Shown here one piece after another: positions 1-8,594 of a stretch of DNA of 64,000 nt; within the stretch, counting starts at the first letter, position 1, and the number at the start of each line of letters is the position of its first letter. A model generated the notes under the pieces. That model had not been told where the DNA came from. It searched no databases and worked only from the letters and a program-made list of their open reading frames with translations. The stretch comes from Streptomyces laurentii (GTDB lineage Bacteria; Actinomycetota; Actinomycetes; Streptomycetales; Streptomycetaceae): NCBI GenBank assembly GCA_002355495.1, contig AP017424.1, positions 2,914,001 to 2,978,000 on the forward strand, in the 5' to 3' direction. The position numbers were made by a program, and so were the translations under genes.

Positions 1-104
1 TCGAACTCGTCGAGGGCCTCGGCGGCGGCCTCCATCACGGGCCAGTCCGAGTCGGAGCCCATGACGATGCCGACGAGCGGGTGTCCGGCGGGCGTGTTAC
101 TCAA
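1..104 (-). CDS. purE: N5-carboxyaminoimidazole ribonucleotide mutase, 5' part
   Basis: The N-terminal end of PurE, which moves the carboxylate from N5-CAIR to give CAIR in de novo purine synthesis. The gene runs off the left edge. About 34 residues are visible, including the class-I motif [13 protein letters not shown], whose Gly/Ser/Asp residues form the nucleotide-binding start of the fold. The reading frame opens with a TTG at 104-102 that overlaps the purK stop codon (99-97), so the two genes are translationally coupled, purK first. The TTG start is inferred from this overlap and from the family's usual short N-terminus. Confidence 0.9.
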   Translation of the reverse strand, partial: MSNTPAGHPLVGIVMGSDSDWPVMEAAAEALDEF

Positions 105-1236
105 CGATCGTCCCTCGCAGGTAGTCGGCGGCGTGACGGGCGCGCTCCAGCACGTCGTCCAGGTCGTCGCCGTAGGTGTTGACGTGACCGACCTTGCGGC
201 CGGGCTTCACGTCCTTGCCGTACATGTGGATCTTGAGCTGGGGGTCGCGGGCCATGCAGTGCAGGTACGCCGCGTACATGTCGGGGAAGTCGCCGCCGAG
301 CACGTTGCTCATCACGGTCCACTTCGCGCGCGGGCGCGGGTCGCCGAGCGGGAGGTCGAGCACGGCGCGGACGTGGTTGGCGAACTGCGAGGTGACCGCG
401 CCGTCCTGGGTCCAGTGGCCGGAGTTGTGGGGGCGCATGGCCAGCTCGTTGACGAGGATGCGGCCGTCGCGGGTCTCGAAGAGCTCGACCGCGAGGTGGC
501 CGACGACGTCGAGTTCCTTGGCTATGCGCAGCGCCAGCTCCTGCGCCTGGCCGGACAGCTCCTCTGAGAGCCCGGGCGCGGGCGCGATCACGGTGTCGCA
601 GACGCCGTCGACCTGTCGGGACTCGACGACCGGGTACGCCACGGCCTGGCCGTGCGGCGAGCGGACGATGTTCGCGGCCAGTTCGCGCGCGAAGTCGACC
701 TTCTCCTCCGCGAGGACGGGCACGTCGGCCAGGAACGCGTCATGTGCGTCCTCAGCCTTTCGTACGAACCAGACACCCTTGCCGTCGTAACCGCCGCGCA
801 CGGTCTTGAGGATGATCGGGAACCCGTCGCCCTCGGCGGCGAAGGCCGCCGCGTCGGCCGGGTCGGCCACGATGCGGTGGCGCGGGCTCGGGGCGCCGAT
901 CGCGTCGAGCCTGGCCCGCATCACCCCCTTGTCCTGGGCGTGCGCGAGGGCCGCGCGGCCGGGCCGGACGACGACGCCGTCCGCCTCCAGGGCCGCGAGG
1001 TGCTCCGCGGGCACGTGCTCGTGGTCGAAGGTGATCACGTCACAACCGCGCGCGAAGTCACGCAGCGTGTCCAGGTCGCGATAGTCGCCGACGACGACCT
1101 CGCTCACCACCTGGGCCGCCGAGTCCTGCGGGGTGTCACTGAGGAGCTTGAACTTCAGGCCGAGGGGGATGCCCGCCTCGTGGGTCATACGGGCGAGCTG
1201 ACCGCCACCGACCATGCCGACTACCGGGAACGTCAC
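97..1236 (-). CDS. purK: N5-carboxyaminoimidazole ribonucleotide synthase
   Basis: An ATP-grasp enzyme that carboxylates AIR to N5-CAIR using ATP and bicarbonate and hands its product to PurE. 379 aa, typical of PurK. The N-terminus [13 protein letters not shown] is the family's glycine-rich signature, and an ATP-grasp core follows ([11 protein letters not shown], then [16 protein letters not shown], then [13 protein letters not shown]). The open frame extends 40 codons further upstream, but the family begins at this GTG. Just before it sits TACCCT, six bases from the GTG, matching a -10 box for a leaderless transcript. No spaced Shine-Dalgarno is seen. Confidence 0.93.
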   Translation of the reverse strand: MTFPVVGMVGGGQLARMTHEAGIPLGLKFKLLSDTPQDSAAQVVSEVVVGDYRDLDTLRDFARGCDVITFDHEHVPAEHLAALEADGVVVRPGRAALAHAQDKGVMRARLDAIGAPSPRHRIVADPADAAAFAAEGDGFPIILKTVRGGYDGKGVWFVRKAEDAHDAFLADVPVLAEEKVDFARELAANIVRSPHGQAVAYPVVESRQVDGVCDTVIAPAPGLSEELSGQAQELALRIAKELDVVGHLAVELFETRDGRILVNELAMRPHNSGHWTQDGAVTSQFANHVRAVLDLPLGDPRPRAKWTVMSNVLGGDFPDMYAAYLHCMARDPQLKIHMYGKDVKPGRKVGHVNTYGDDLDDVLERARHAADYLRGTIVE

Positions 1237-1247
1237 CCTCTTAGGGT
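1234..1247 (-). promoter_or_regulatory. Candidate -10 box for leaderless purK mRNA
   Basis: On the minus strand TACCCT (TANNNT class) is followed by six bases and then the GTG start of purK. This spacing is typical of actinobacterial leaderless transcripts. The -35 region is not convincing, so this is an inference from spacing alone. Confidence 0.4.
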
Positions 1248-1456
1248 ATCCGCACAAGTTCCGGAGCCGTCTCCGGCTGTGTTTTGTCACAGCGGGAGTG
1301 GGGTCGGGCACGGATCGCGAGCATCGGGCGCGGGCGGCCGTACGGGTGGTTAGCATGGCGTGGTCGTCGCCTTCTTACGGCGGCTTCACCCGCAGGAACC
1401 CGCACAGCCCCGAACGCGACCGCACGCACCCGAACGGACAGGACAGAGCCCTCACG

Positions 1457-1996
1457 ATGAGTGAACCCGGCACACTGCGTCCGCGCGTCGAGCGCCTCGC
1501 CCGCGAGGTCGCCAAGTTCGGCGTGGTCGGCGGCCTCGGCGTGCTGGTGAATCTGGCCGTCTTCAACCTGGTGCGGCACTACACCGGCCTGCCGGTGGTG
1601 CGGGCCAGTCTGATCGCCACCATCGTGGCCATCCTCTTCAATTACGTGGGGTTCCGCTACTTCACGTACCGCGACCGCGACAAGTCCGGCCGCACCCGCG
1701 AGATGACGCTGTTCCTGCTGTTCAGCGCGATCGGCCTGGTCATCGAGAACGGTGTCCTGTACGCGGCGACGTACGGCGCGGGCTGGGACACCCCGCTCCA
1801 GAGCAACTTCTTCAAGTTCTTCGGCATCGGCGTCGGGACGCTGTTCCGCTTCTGGTCGTACCGCAGCTGGGTGTTCAAGGCCCTGCCGGTGGAGAGGACC
1901 GGGAAGACCGAGGCCGAGCGGGCGGTGCGTACCGCCGAGGCCCTGCTGGAGAAGACCCCGCGCCAGGCCACCCGCAAGCAGCCCGACCGGGTCTGA
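1457..1996 (+). CDS. GtrA-like membrane protein
   Basis: A 179-aa protein of the GtrA/DPMS-accessory family: four hydrophobic segments (about residues 20-40, 50-70, 90-110 and 120-140) in the usual order, with the family features KFGVVGGLGVLVNLAVF at the start, NYVGFRYFTYRD in the middle and FRFWSYRSWVF near the end. GtrA proteins are thought to help move polyprenol-linked sugars across the membrane or to anchor a partner glycosyltransferase. No glycosyltransferase gene lies next to it here, and it is divergent from purK. The ATG at 1457 is chosen because family similarity begins there; the open frame upstream is non-conserved. The C-terminal tail is charged and cytoplasmic. Confidence 0.85.
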   Translation: MSEPGTLRPRVERLAREVAKFGVVGGLGVLVNLAVFNLVRHYTGLPVVRASLIATIVAILFNYVGFRYFTYRDRDKSGRTREMTLFLLFSAIGLVIENGVLYAATYGAGWDTPLQSNFFKFFGIGVGTLFRFWSYRSWVFKALPVERTGKTEAERAVRTAEALLEKTPRQATRKQPDRV

Positions 1997-2013
1997 TCCG
2001 AAGCCGTACCGCG

Positions 2014-3279
2014 TCAGCGGACCGGGCGCTCCGGCTCCGTACGGCTGCGCACCTCACGGCTCAGGAAGAGCGCGAAGACCGGCGGCTGCTGCTGGAGCAG
2101 TTCGAGCCGGCCGCCGTCCGCCTCCGCGAGGTCCCGGGCGACCGCGAGGCCGATGCCCGTGGAGCTGCGCCCGCTGACCGCCCGCTCGAAGATCCGCGCC
2201 CCGAGGTCGGCGGGGACGCCCTGGCCCTCGTCGGTCACCTCGATCACGGACTGGTTGCCGGTGACGCGGGTGCGCAGGGCGACCGTGCCGCCGCCGTGCA
2301 TGAGCGAGTTCTCGATCAGCGCGGCGAGCACCTGGGCGACCGCGCCCGGGGTGCCGACGGCGCGCATGCCCTGCTTGCCGGAGTGCACGATGGCCCGCCC
2401 GGCGCTGCGGTAGGCGGGCCGCCACTCCTCGATCTGCTGCTTGATCACCTCGTCGAGGTCGAAGGCGACGGCGGAGCCGGTGCGCGGGTCGCGCGCGTTG
2501 GTCAGCAGCCGCTCCACGACGTCCGTGAGCCGCTCGACCTGCGTGAGCGCGATCGTGGCCTCTTCCCGGACCGTCTCCAGATCGTCGGCCACGGCGACCT
2601 CCTCCAGGCGCATGGAGAGGGCGGTCAGGGGCGTACGGAGCTGGTGGGAGGCGTCGGCGGCGAGCCGGCGCTCGGCGGTGAGCATGCGCGCGATCCGCTC
2701 GGCGGAGGCGTCGAGGACATCCGCGACCCGGTCCAGCTCGGGCACCCCGTACCGCTTGTGGCGGGGGCGCGGGTCGCCGGAGCCGAGACGTTCGGCGGTC
2801 TCGGCGAGGTCGGTGAGCGGCGAGACGAGCCGGTTGGCCTGGCGTACGGCGAGCAGGATGGCCGCGACGACGCACAGCAGCGCCACTCCGCCGGTGGTCA
2901 GGGAGGTGCGGACGACCTCGGCGGTGATCGCGGAGCGGGCCTCCTCGACCACCACGGTCTCGCCGCGCTCGCCCTCGGCGTGGCCGCGCAGGACGCTGCC
3001 GGTGGGGCGGGTGCCGAGCTCGATCGCGTCACGGCCGGGGATGGAGACGCGGGCGTACCGCTTGGCGCCGCTCTGTTCGGCGAGGATCGTCGGGGTGACC
3101 GGCTCGCCGCCGATCAGCCGGCTGTCGACGATCGACACGATCCGCAGCGCCTCGGCGTCCACGCTCTCCTGGGCGCCGGCGGTGATGGTCCGGGACTCGA
3201 CGAAGACGAGGGAGCCGCCGAAGACGGCGATGACGACGAGGACCACGGCGAGCGTGGAGTTGATCAGACGGCGGCGCAC
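2014..3279 (-). CDS. Two-component sensor histidine kinase
   Basis: 421-aa membrane histidine kinase. It has a TM helix at about 8-28, a roughly 100-residue extracytoplasmic sensor region, and a second TM at about 130-147, then HAMP. The HisKA box ASHQLRTPLTAL holds the phospho-acceptor His212. The HATPase domain shows an N box (ENSLMHGG), a G1 box (DEGQGVP) and a G2 box (GIGLAVARDL). It lies 73 bp downstream of the response regulator on the same strand and probably shares its transcript. The signal sensed cannot be read from sequence. The regulator-then-kinase order and OmpR-type partner suggest an envelope or stress input. Confidence 0.92.
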   Translation of the reverse strand: MRRRLINSTLAVVLVVIAVFGGSLVFVESRTITAGAQESVDAEALRIVSIVDSRLIGGEPVTPTILAEQSGAKRYARVSIPGRDAIELGTRPTGSVLRGHAEGERGETVVVEEARSAITAEVVRTSLTTGGVALLCVVAAILLAVRQANRLVSPLTDLAETAERLGSGDPRPRHKRYGVPELDRVADVLDASAERIARMLTAERRLAADASHQLRTPLTALSMRLEEVAVADDLETVREEATIALTQVERLTDVVERLLTNARDPRTGSAVAFDLDEVIKQQIEEWRPAYRSAGRAIVHSGKQGMRAVGTPGAVAQVLAALIENSLMHGGGTVALRTRVTGNQSVIEVTDEGQGVPADLGARIFERAVSGRSSTGIGLAVARDLAEADGGRLELLQQQPPVFALFLSREVRSRTEPERPVR

Positions 3280-3352
3280 CCGGTGACGTTCTCTCGTTCT
3301 CGCGTTCCCGCGTTCTTCGGCGGCTCTGGCGGCTCTGCGGGCCCTGCGGGCC

Positions 3353-4030
3353 CTAGTTCTTCTCGAAGCGGAAGCCGACGCCCCGCACCGTGGCGATGTA
3401 GCGCGGGTTGGCCGCGTCGTCGCCGAGCTTCTTGCGGAGCCAGGAGATGTGCATGTCGAGGGTCTTGGTGGAGGACCACCACGTGGTGTCCCAGACCTCG
3501 CGCATCAGCTGGTCGCGGGTGACCACCCGGCCCGCGTCGCGGACCAGGACGCGCAGCAGGTCGAACTCCTTGGCGGTGAGCTGCAGCTCCTCGTCGCCCA
3601 TCCAGGCGCGGTGCGACTCGACGTCGATCCGTACGCCGTGGGTGGTCGGCGCGGCGGCCGGCTCGGTGGCGCCGCGGCGGAGCAGGGCCCGGACGCGGGC
3701 GAGGAGCTCGGCGAGCCGGAAGGGCTTCGTCACGTAGTCGTCGGCGCCGGCGTCGAGGCCCACCACGGTGTCGACCTCGTCGGCGCGGGCGGTGAGCACC
3801 AGGATCGGCACGGTGTGCCCCTCGGCGCGCAGCCGGCGGGCCACCTCCAGGCCGTCCATGCCGGGCAGCCCGAGGTCGAGCACGACCAGGTCGACCCCGC
3901 CCCGCAGTCCGGCGTCGAGGGCGGTGGGGCCGTCCTCCCGCACTTCGACCTCGTATCCCTCGCGCCGAAGGGCGCGGGCCAGCGGTTCCGAAATGGAGGC
4001 GTCGTCCTCGGCGAGCAGTACACGGGTCAT
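3353..4030 (-). CDS. OmpR/PhoB-family response regulator
   Basis: 225 aa. The receiver domain (about 1-120) has the acidic pair Asp9/Asp10, the phospho-acceptor Asp52 in VVLDLGLPGMDG, and the conserved Lys in VTKPF. A winged-helix trans-regulatory domain occupies about 130-225 (LTAKEFDLLRVLV, then DMHISWLRKKLGDD, then VRGVGFRFE). The ATG at 4030 starts directly with the receiver domain (MTRVLLAEDD); the longer open frame upstream is not conserved. It is first in an operon with the downstream histidine kinase, its probable partner. Confidence 0.94.
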   Translation of the reverse strand: MTRVLLAEDDASISEPLARALRREGYEVEVREDGPTALDAGLRGGVDLVVLDLGLPGMDGLEVARRLRAEGHTVPILVLTARADEVDTVVGLDAGADDYVTKPFRLAELLARVRALLRRGATEPAAAPTTHGVRIDVESHRAWMGDEELQLTAKEFDLLRVLVRDAGRVVTRDQLMREVWDTTWWSSTKTLDMHISWLRKKLGDDAANPRYIATVRGVGFRFEKN

Positions 4031-4462
4031 GAGGCGATGGTAGTCCGCGGGACACCGCTGCCGTGGCGCGATCCGAAGGGCCGCGGGAGACCCTGTGGAT
4101 CTTGACCCGTAAGCTGCCGAACGCCTTCGATCGCGGGCATTCGGTTCCCCGGACGCCTGTGATCCATCTCTCAAGTCCTTCCATATCCGGCAGTGTCGTG
4201 TCGTATGGTGGCGAGAGTTCTCTTGCGGTAATCCGGGACCTTTGGCCGCGTTGGCGAGCCAAGGGTCTCTTTCTGCACAAGGCCGCCGTCCGCGGTTTTG
4301 AGTCCTGGGAACAGTGAACGACCTGTGGGCCGGGTCCTGGCGCGATGACGCGTCGAGGGCGTGGATCCCGGTGGAGCGCGACCGCGTTCCCGCCGGTGCC
4401 GGCCTCCCCCACCGGGCGCAACCCGCTCACCAAGCGCGCGTCCCGACAGAGCAAGGATCGAC
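4031..4462. other. Intergenic region between divergent response regulator and POT transporter
   Basis: 432 bp with no credible gene. It must hold the promoters for the leftward two-component operon and the rightward peptide transporter. I could not pick out convincing -35/-10 pairs. AAGGA at about 4452-4456 is the likely ribosome-binding site of the transporter. Confidence 0.5.
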
Positions 4463-5983
4463 ATGGCGTCCAGCCTGACGAAGGCTTCCACCGGAACCCC
4501 TGGTTCCGAGAAGACCTTCTTCGGCCACCCTCGCGGCCTGGCCACTCTCTTCATGACCGAGATGTGGGAGCGCTTCTCCTACTACGGCATGCGGGCCCTT
4601 CTCGTCCTGTACCTGGTCTCCGGTGGCGCCGAGGCCGCCACGGGCAGCCAGGGCGGCGGACTCGCCATGACGGCCGCCACGGCCACGGCGATCTACTCCG
4701 TGTACGTGTCGATGGTCTACCTGATGGCCATGCCCGGTGGCTGGTTCGGCGACCGTGTCTGGGGCGCCCGCAAGACGGTCGCCATCGCCGGTTTCGTCAT
4801 CATGGCGGGCCACGGCTCCCTTGCCCTGCCGGGTCAGGCCGCGTTCTTCGCCGGTCTCGCGCTGGTCGCCATCGGTTCCGGTCTGCTCAAGGCCAACATC
4901 TCGACGATGGTCGGCCACCTCTACGACGGCCCGGACGACCCGCGCCGTGACGGTGGCTTCACGCTCTTCTACATCGGCATCAACCTGGGTGCCTTCATCG
5001 CGCCGTTCATCGTCGGCACCGTCGGCGAGAAGGTCAACTGGCACCTCGGCTTCCTCCTCGCCGCGGCCGGCATGGGCATCGGCCTGGTGCAGTTCCTCTT
5101 CGGCACCAAGCACCTCAGCGCGCAGAGCAGCGTCGTCCCGAACCCGCTCGCCCCGGCCGAGCGCAAGAGCCTCCTGGTCAAGGCCGCCCTGGTCGTGGTC
5201 GTCGCCGCCGTCTTCTACGGCGTCGTCATCGGCATGGGCATGTACACCCTGAACTGGGCGCTCGTCCCGATCACCCTCGCCGGTCTGATCATCCCGGTCG
5301 CCGTCCTCGTCCGCATCAAGCGCGACAAGGACCTCGACAAGACCGAGCAGTCGAAGATGACCGGTTACATCTGGTTCTTCGTCGCCGCCGCCGTCTTCTG
5401 GATGATCTACGACCAGGGTGGCTCGACCCTGTCGCTGTTCGCCGACGGCAAGACCTCCGGCACCGTCTTCGGCCTGGGCTTCCCGGCCACCTGGTACCAG
5501 TCGCTGAACCCGCTGTTCGTGATGAGCCTCGCGCCGGTCTTCGCCTGGCTGTGGCTGTGGCTGGCCCGCAAGAACCAGGAACCGAACACCATCGTGAAGT
5601 TCTCGATGGGTCTGGTCCTGGTCGGCGCCTCCTTCTTCATCTTCATCGTCCCGATGAACATGGCGAGCGACGGCACCAAGGTCACCCCGCTCTGGCTGGT
5701 CTCGATCTACATGATCCAGACCATCGGTGAGCTGTGCCTCTCCCCGGTCGGCCTCTCCGTCACCACGAAGATGGCGCCGAAGAAGTACGCCTCCCAGATG
5801 ATGGGTGTCTGGTTCCTCGCCGTCACCGCCGGTGACTGCACCACGGGTCTGCTCTCGCTGGCCGGTGTGAGCCTGAACGGCATCGGGATCATCGCCATGC
5901 AGGCGTCGCTGGCCGTCGTGGCCGGTATCGCGATCTACATGTACCGCAACAAGGTCCAGACGCTGATGGGCGACGTGCACTGA
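4463..5983 (+). CDS. POT-family peptide MFS transporter
   Basis: A proton-coupled di/tripeptide importer of the POT/PTR2 family, 506 aa with about 14 predicted membrane segments. The diagnostic first-helix motif FMTEMWERFSYYGMRALL, containing ExxERFxYYG, is intact at about residues 30-47. The second PTR2 signature region (DGGFTLFYIGINLGAF) is near 165, and GELCLSPVGLS is near 410. The ATG at 4463 is preceded by AAGGA; the longer frame upstream is not conserved. The gene is monocistronic and ends at a strong hairpin (6011-6049). Confidence 0.93.
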   Translation: MASSLTKASTGTPGSEKTFFGHPRGLATLFMTEMWERFSYYGMRALLVLYLVSGGAEAATGSQGGGLAMTAATATAIYSVYVSMVYLMAMPGGWFGDRVWGARKTVAIAGFVIMAGHGSLALPGQAAFFAGLALVAIGSGLLKANISTMVGHLYDGPDDPRRDGGFTLFYIGINLGAFIAPFIVGTVGEKVNWHLGFLLAAAGMGIGLVQFLFGTKHLSAQSSVVPNPLAPAERKSLLVKAALVVVVAAVFYGVVIGMGMYTLNWALVPITLAGLIIPVAVLVRIKRDKDLDKTEQSKMTGYIWFFVAAAVFWMIYDQGGSTLSLFADGKTSGTVFGLGFPATWYQSLNPLFVMSLAPVFAWLWLWLARKNQEPNTIVKFSMGLVLVGASFFIFIVPMNMASDGTKVTPLWLVSIYMIQTIGELCLSPVGLSVTTKMAPKKYASQMMGVWFLAVTAGDCTTGLLSLAGVSLNGIGIIAMQASLAVVAGIAIYMYRNKVQTLMGDVH

Positions 5984-6010
5984 CGCACGTACCCATGGAC
6001 GTACGGCATA

Positions 6011-6049
6011 CGGAGGGCCGTCGCACCGATTCGGTGCGGCGGCCCTCCG
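6011..6049. terminator. Hairpin terminator between convergent genes
   Basis: Arms CGGAGGGCCG-T-CGCACCG and CGGTGCG-G-CGGCCCTCCG pair around a 3-nt loop, with one internal mismatch. It lies 28 bp after the POT stop and just beyond the end of the opposing surface-protein operon, so it can serve both directions. Confidence 0.8.
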
Positions 6050-6072
6050 CCGTTTCCCCGCTGCCGGCCGCT

Positions 6073-7533
6073 TCAGCGGCGCAGCCGGGCCCACGGGGTG
6101 AAGGTGAACACCGCGCCGCCGAGCAGGATCACCGTGCCGGCGACGAGGGCGAGCGCGCGCAGGGTGCCGTGGTCGGCGGCGCCGGTCTCGGCGAGACCGC
6201 CGCCGCTGCCTCCTCCGGTGGTGCCCGAGCCGCCGGAGGTGCCCGAGCCGCCGGAGGCGCCTCCGGCCTGCTTCTCGGTGTCCAGGGTCAGGGACGCCTG
6301 GGCCGAGCCCTTGACCTCGCACGGGATCACGATCGGCGTGCCGCCGAGCGAGACGCTGATGGTGAGCTTCCCGGGCGTCAGGGTGGTCTTGCCGGTCGCG
6401 CCGGGCGTGTACGTCCCGGTCATGTCGGTCAGGTCGACCGGCTTGCCCGCCTCCAGCGGGGCCGGGTTGCCGGGCCCGGTGACCTTCACCGAACCGGAGT
6501 CGGCGCCCCCGAGACGGATGTCCATGGAGGGCTTGAGGGCGTCCTTGGGGAGGGCGGCGGGGCTGTTCATGACGCCCTTGGCGGTCTTGACGGTGAGGGC
6601 GTAGGAGCCGCCGTTCTTCTTGGCGCCGATCGTCACCTTGGAGGAGATGGAGGAGGGGCCGGGGGCCTGGCAGGCGAAGTTCACCGCGACTTCCTTGCCG
6701 GGGAAGTCGGTCCGGCCGCCGGAGCCGCCGGTGCTGCCGCCGCCCGAGGTGCCTGAGCCGCCGGTGCTCGACGCGGTGCCGGACGAGCCGGAGGAGCCAC
6801 TGGACGAGCCGCCCGTGCCGCTGGTGCCGCCCGTGCTCGACGTGGTGCCCGTGGTGCCGGACGAGCCGGAGGACCCGCCGGTGGCAGACCCGCCGGAGGC
6901 AGACCCGCCGGAGGCCGCCGTACCGCCCCCGGACGTCGTCCCCCCGCCGCTCGTCGTACCGCCCGAGGCCGTCGTACCGCCCCCGCCGGCCGTCACCTTG
7001 ATCGTGGCGCCGGCGGCGACGGTCTCCTTCGGCGCGCACTTCGTGTCGGTCGACATGACGTTGACGGTGTACGCGTCGGGCGTCAGCGTGATCTCGCCCG
7101 GCGCCGTCAGCTTCAGCGTGCCCTTCATGTCGGAGAGGATCATCGGGCTGCTCTTCGGGATGGGCGGGTTCTGCCGGGGGCCGGTCATCGTCAGCGTGCC
7201 GCTCGCCGCGCCGCCGAGCTTGACCACCCCGCTGGGCTGGACGGTGTCCTTCCCCAGGTCGAGGAAGTCGGGGTTCTTGGAGGCGGCGGCGACCGTCTTC
7301 CACACCACCTCCACCTCGTCGCCGACCTTGGCCTCCGCGGGCGCGGTGAGCCGCACCGTCGTCGTGCCCTGCACGGGTGGCAGGCCGGAGATGGCGGGCG
7401 GGATGCACTCCGTCCGATACGAGACCTCCGCCGCGGCGGCGGGCCCGGCGGCCAGCAGGATCCCCGCGCCGCCGAGCATCATCGCGACGCCGGCCGCGCC
7501 GATCCTCCGTGTCGTCGTGCGTGTCGTCCTCAC
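6073..7533 (-). CDS. LAxTG sortase-anchored surface protein with two repeat domains
   Basis: 486 aa exported wall protein. A signal peptide of about 35 residues ends in AGPAAAA. Two homologous roughly 130-residue domains follow, each beginning with a Cys-containing strand (YRTECIPP and VNFACQAPG) and each containing a TGTYTPGATG-like or PGEITLTPD-like segment. They are separated by a Gly/Ser/Thr linker of about 90 residues. The C-terminus has LAETG at about 447-451, a hydrophobic helix and a basic end, which is the class-E sortase signal of streptomycetes. The GTG start overlaps the preceding gene's stop (GTGA), and AAGGGA precedes it. Fourth gene of the operon. The domain also occurs once in the first gene of this operon. 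Function is unknown; adhesion or coat structure is a guess. Confidence 0.8.
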   Translation of the reverse strand: MRTTRTTTRRIGAAGVAMMLGGAGILLAAGPAAAAEVSYRTECIPPAISGLPPVQGTTTVRLTAPAEAKVGDEVEVVWKTVAAASKNPDFLDLGKDTVQPSGVVKLGGAASGTLTMTGPRQNPPIPKSSPMILSDMKGTLKLTAPGEITLTPDAYTVNVMSTDTKCAPKETVAAGATIKVTAGGGGTTASGGTTSGGGTTSGGGTAASGGSASGGSATGGSSGSSGTTGTTSSTGGTSGTGGSSSGSSGSSGTASSTGGSGTSGGGSTGGSGGRTDFPGKEVAVNFACQAPGPSSISSKVTIGAKKNGGSYALTVKTAKGVMNSPAALPKDALKPSMDIRLGGADSGSVKVTGPGNPAPLEAGKPVDLTDMTGTYTPGATGKTTLTPGKLTISVSLGGTPIVIPCEVKGSAQASLTLDTEKQAGGASGGSGTSGGSGTTGGGSGGGLAETGAADHGTLRALALVAGTVILLGGAVFTFTPWARLRR

Positions 7534-8594
7534 GACCGTCCCTTCGTCGTCGGGCTGTTGTCTGACGGTGCGGAGTCGGGGGTGAACCACGGCAGGACGG
7601 CGGTCGGCGCGTCCGCCGAGGCCGGCCGCGGCCCGGGGTCAGGGGCGGGGGCCGGGGTCCCGCCGCGCCGGGGGTGACGGCGGCGGGCCGGGGCGCGGGC
7701 GTCCGGCGGGCGGACCCGGTCGACGACCGCCATGCCGATACGGAACAGGGCGGCCGGGACCACGAGCGCGAGCAGCAGCCAGAAGAGCGTGACGCCCCAC
7801 GGCCGGCCGACCGCCCACGGCTGCTCGACCAGCACCTTCCCGCCGTACCGGACGGACACCCGGTAGTCGCCGTGGGCGCCCGCCGTCAGTTCGACGGGCA
7901 GTTTCACGAGGGCCTTGCGGCCGGGCTGGATCGTGCCGCGCCACTGCTGTTCCTCGTACTGCGGCGAGAGGACCCCGTGCCGGCTGCCGACCTCGAAGAC
8001 GGGGTCCTTGACGGCGTTCTGGCCGAGGTTGCCGACCGTCACGACCACCTCGCGGCGGGCGGGCGCGCCGAACCACACGAGGACGCCGCTGGAGCCTTCG
8101 AGCCGGGCGGAGGTGAGCACCGCGAGCCGGCCGTCGCCGGTGGCCGCGGGCAGCGGGGCGGTCGGATGCCCGGCGACGGTGAACGCGACGTCCACCGTGT
8201 CCGTCCCGGCGGCCGCGCCCTGGGGGCTGGTGACGACGGCGACGTGAACCACGCAGGGGCAGGGCTTGGGCGGTTCGGCGACGGGCAGCCGGGAGCTGAA
8301 GGCGCCCCGGGCGTCGACGGTGGCGGCCCGGCCGTCGGTGTTGGCGCAGGAGTTCGTGCCGCCGATGACCCCCTTGCCGGGCTCCCCCTGGCCGCAGATC
8401 AGCAGCATGAGCAGCGCGCCGGGCTGCCAGCCGGAGCCGCTGATGGTGAGGGTGCCGCCCTTGCCGCCCTCCTTCTGCGAGAGCACGACGGCGGGCGGCT
8501 CGGCGGCCCGGGCGGCGGCGGACGGCCCGGCGGTCAGCGCCGCGAGCAGGGCGAACAGGAGTGCCGTGAGCACGGTCGTACGGGGGCGGGTCAT
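7530..8594 (-). CDS. Secreted membrane-anchored protein, unknown function
   Basis: 354 aa. A signal peptide (residues 1-30, ending GPSAAARAA) is followed by a short Cys-containing domain starting VVLSQKEGGKGGTLTISGSGW, which resembles surface Ig-like folds. A second beta-rich domain has FGAPARREVVVTVGNLGQN, typical of extracellular DUF11/CARDB-like modules. A single TM helix near 270-295 and a Pro/Arg-rich cytoplasmic tail end the protein. The ATG overlaps the upstream stop (ATGA) and its own stop overlaps the next GTG (GTGA), so it is tightly coupled within the surface operon. No enzyme motif is seen. It probably helps present or stabilise the two sortase substrates; this is inference from context. 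Confidence 0.7.
   Translation of the reverse strand: MTRPRTTVLTALLFALLAALTAGPSAAARAAEPPAVVLSQKEGGKGGTLTISGSGWQPGALLMLLICGQGEPGKGVIGGTNSCANTDGRAATVDARGAFSSRLPVAEPPKPCPCVVHVAVVTSPQGAAAGTDTVDVAFTVAGHPTAPLPAATGDGRLAVLTSARLEGSSGVLVWFGAPARREVVVTVGNLGQNAVKDPVFEVGSRHGVLSPQYEEQQWRGTIQPGRKALVKLPVELTAGAHGDYRVSVRYGGKVLVEQPWAVGRPWGVTLFWLLLALVVPAALFRIGMAVVDRVRPPDARAPARRRHPRRGGTPAPAPDPGPRPASADAPTAVLPWFTPDSAPSDNSPTTKGRS

Noticed and set aside
4427..7408. A 993-codon open frame on the minus strand across the POT and surface-protein genes
   Set aside because: Composition is Arg/His/Asp-rich antisense noise, typical of high-GC shadows; the real genes on both sides are well supported.
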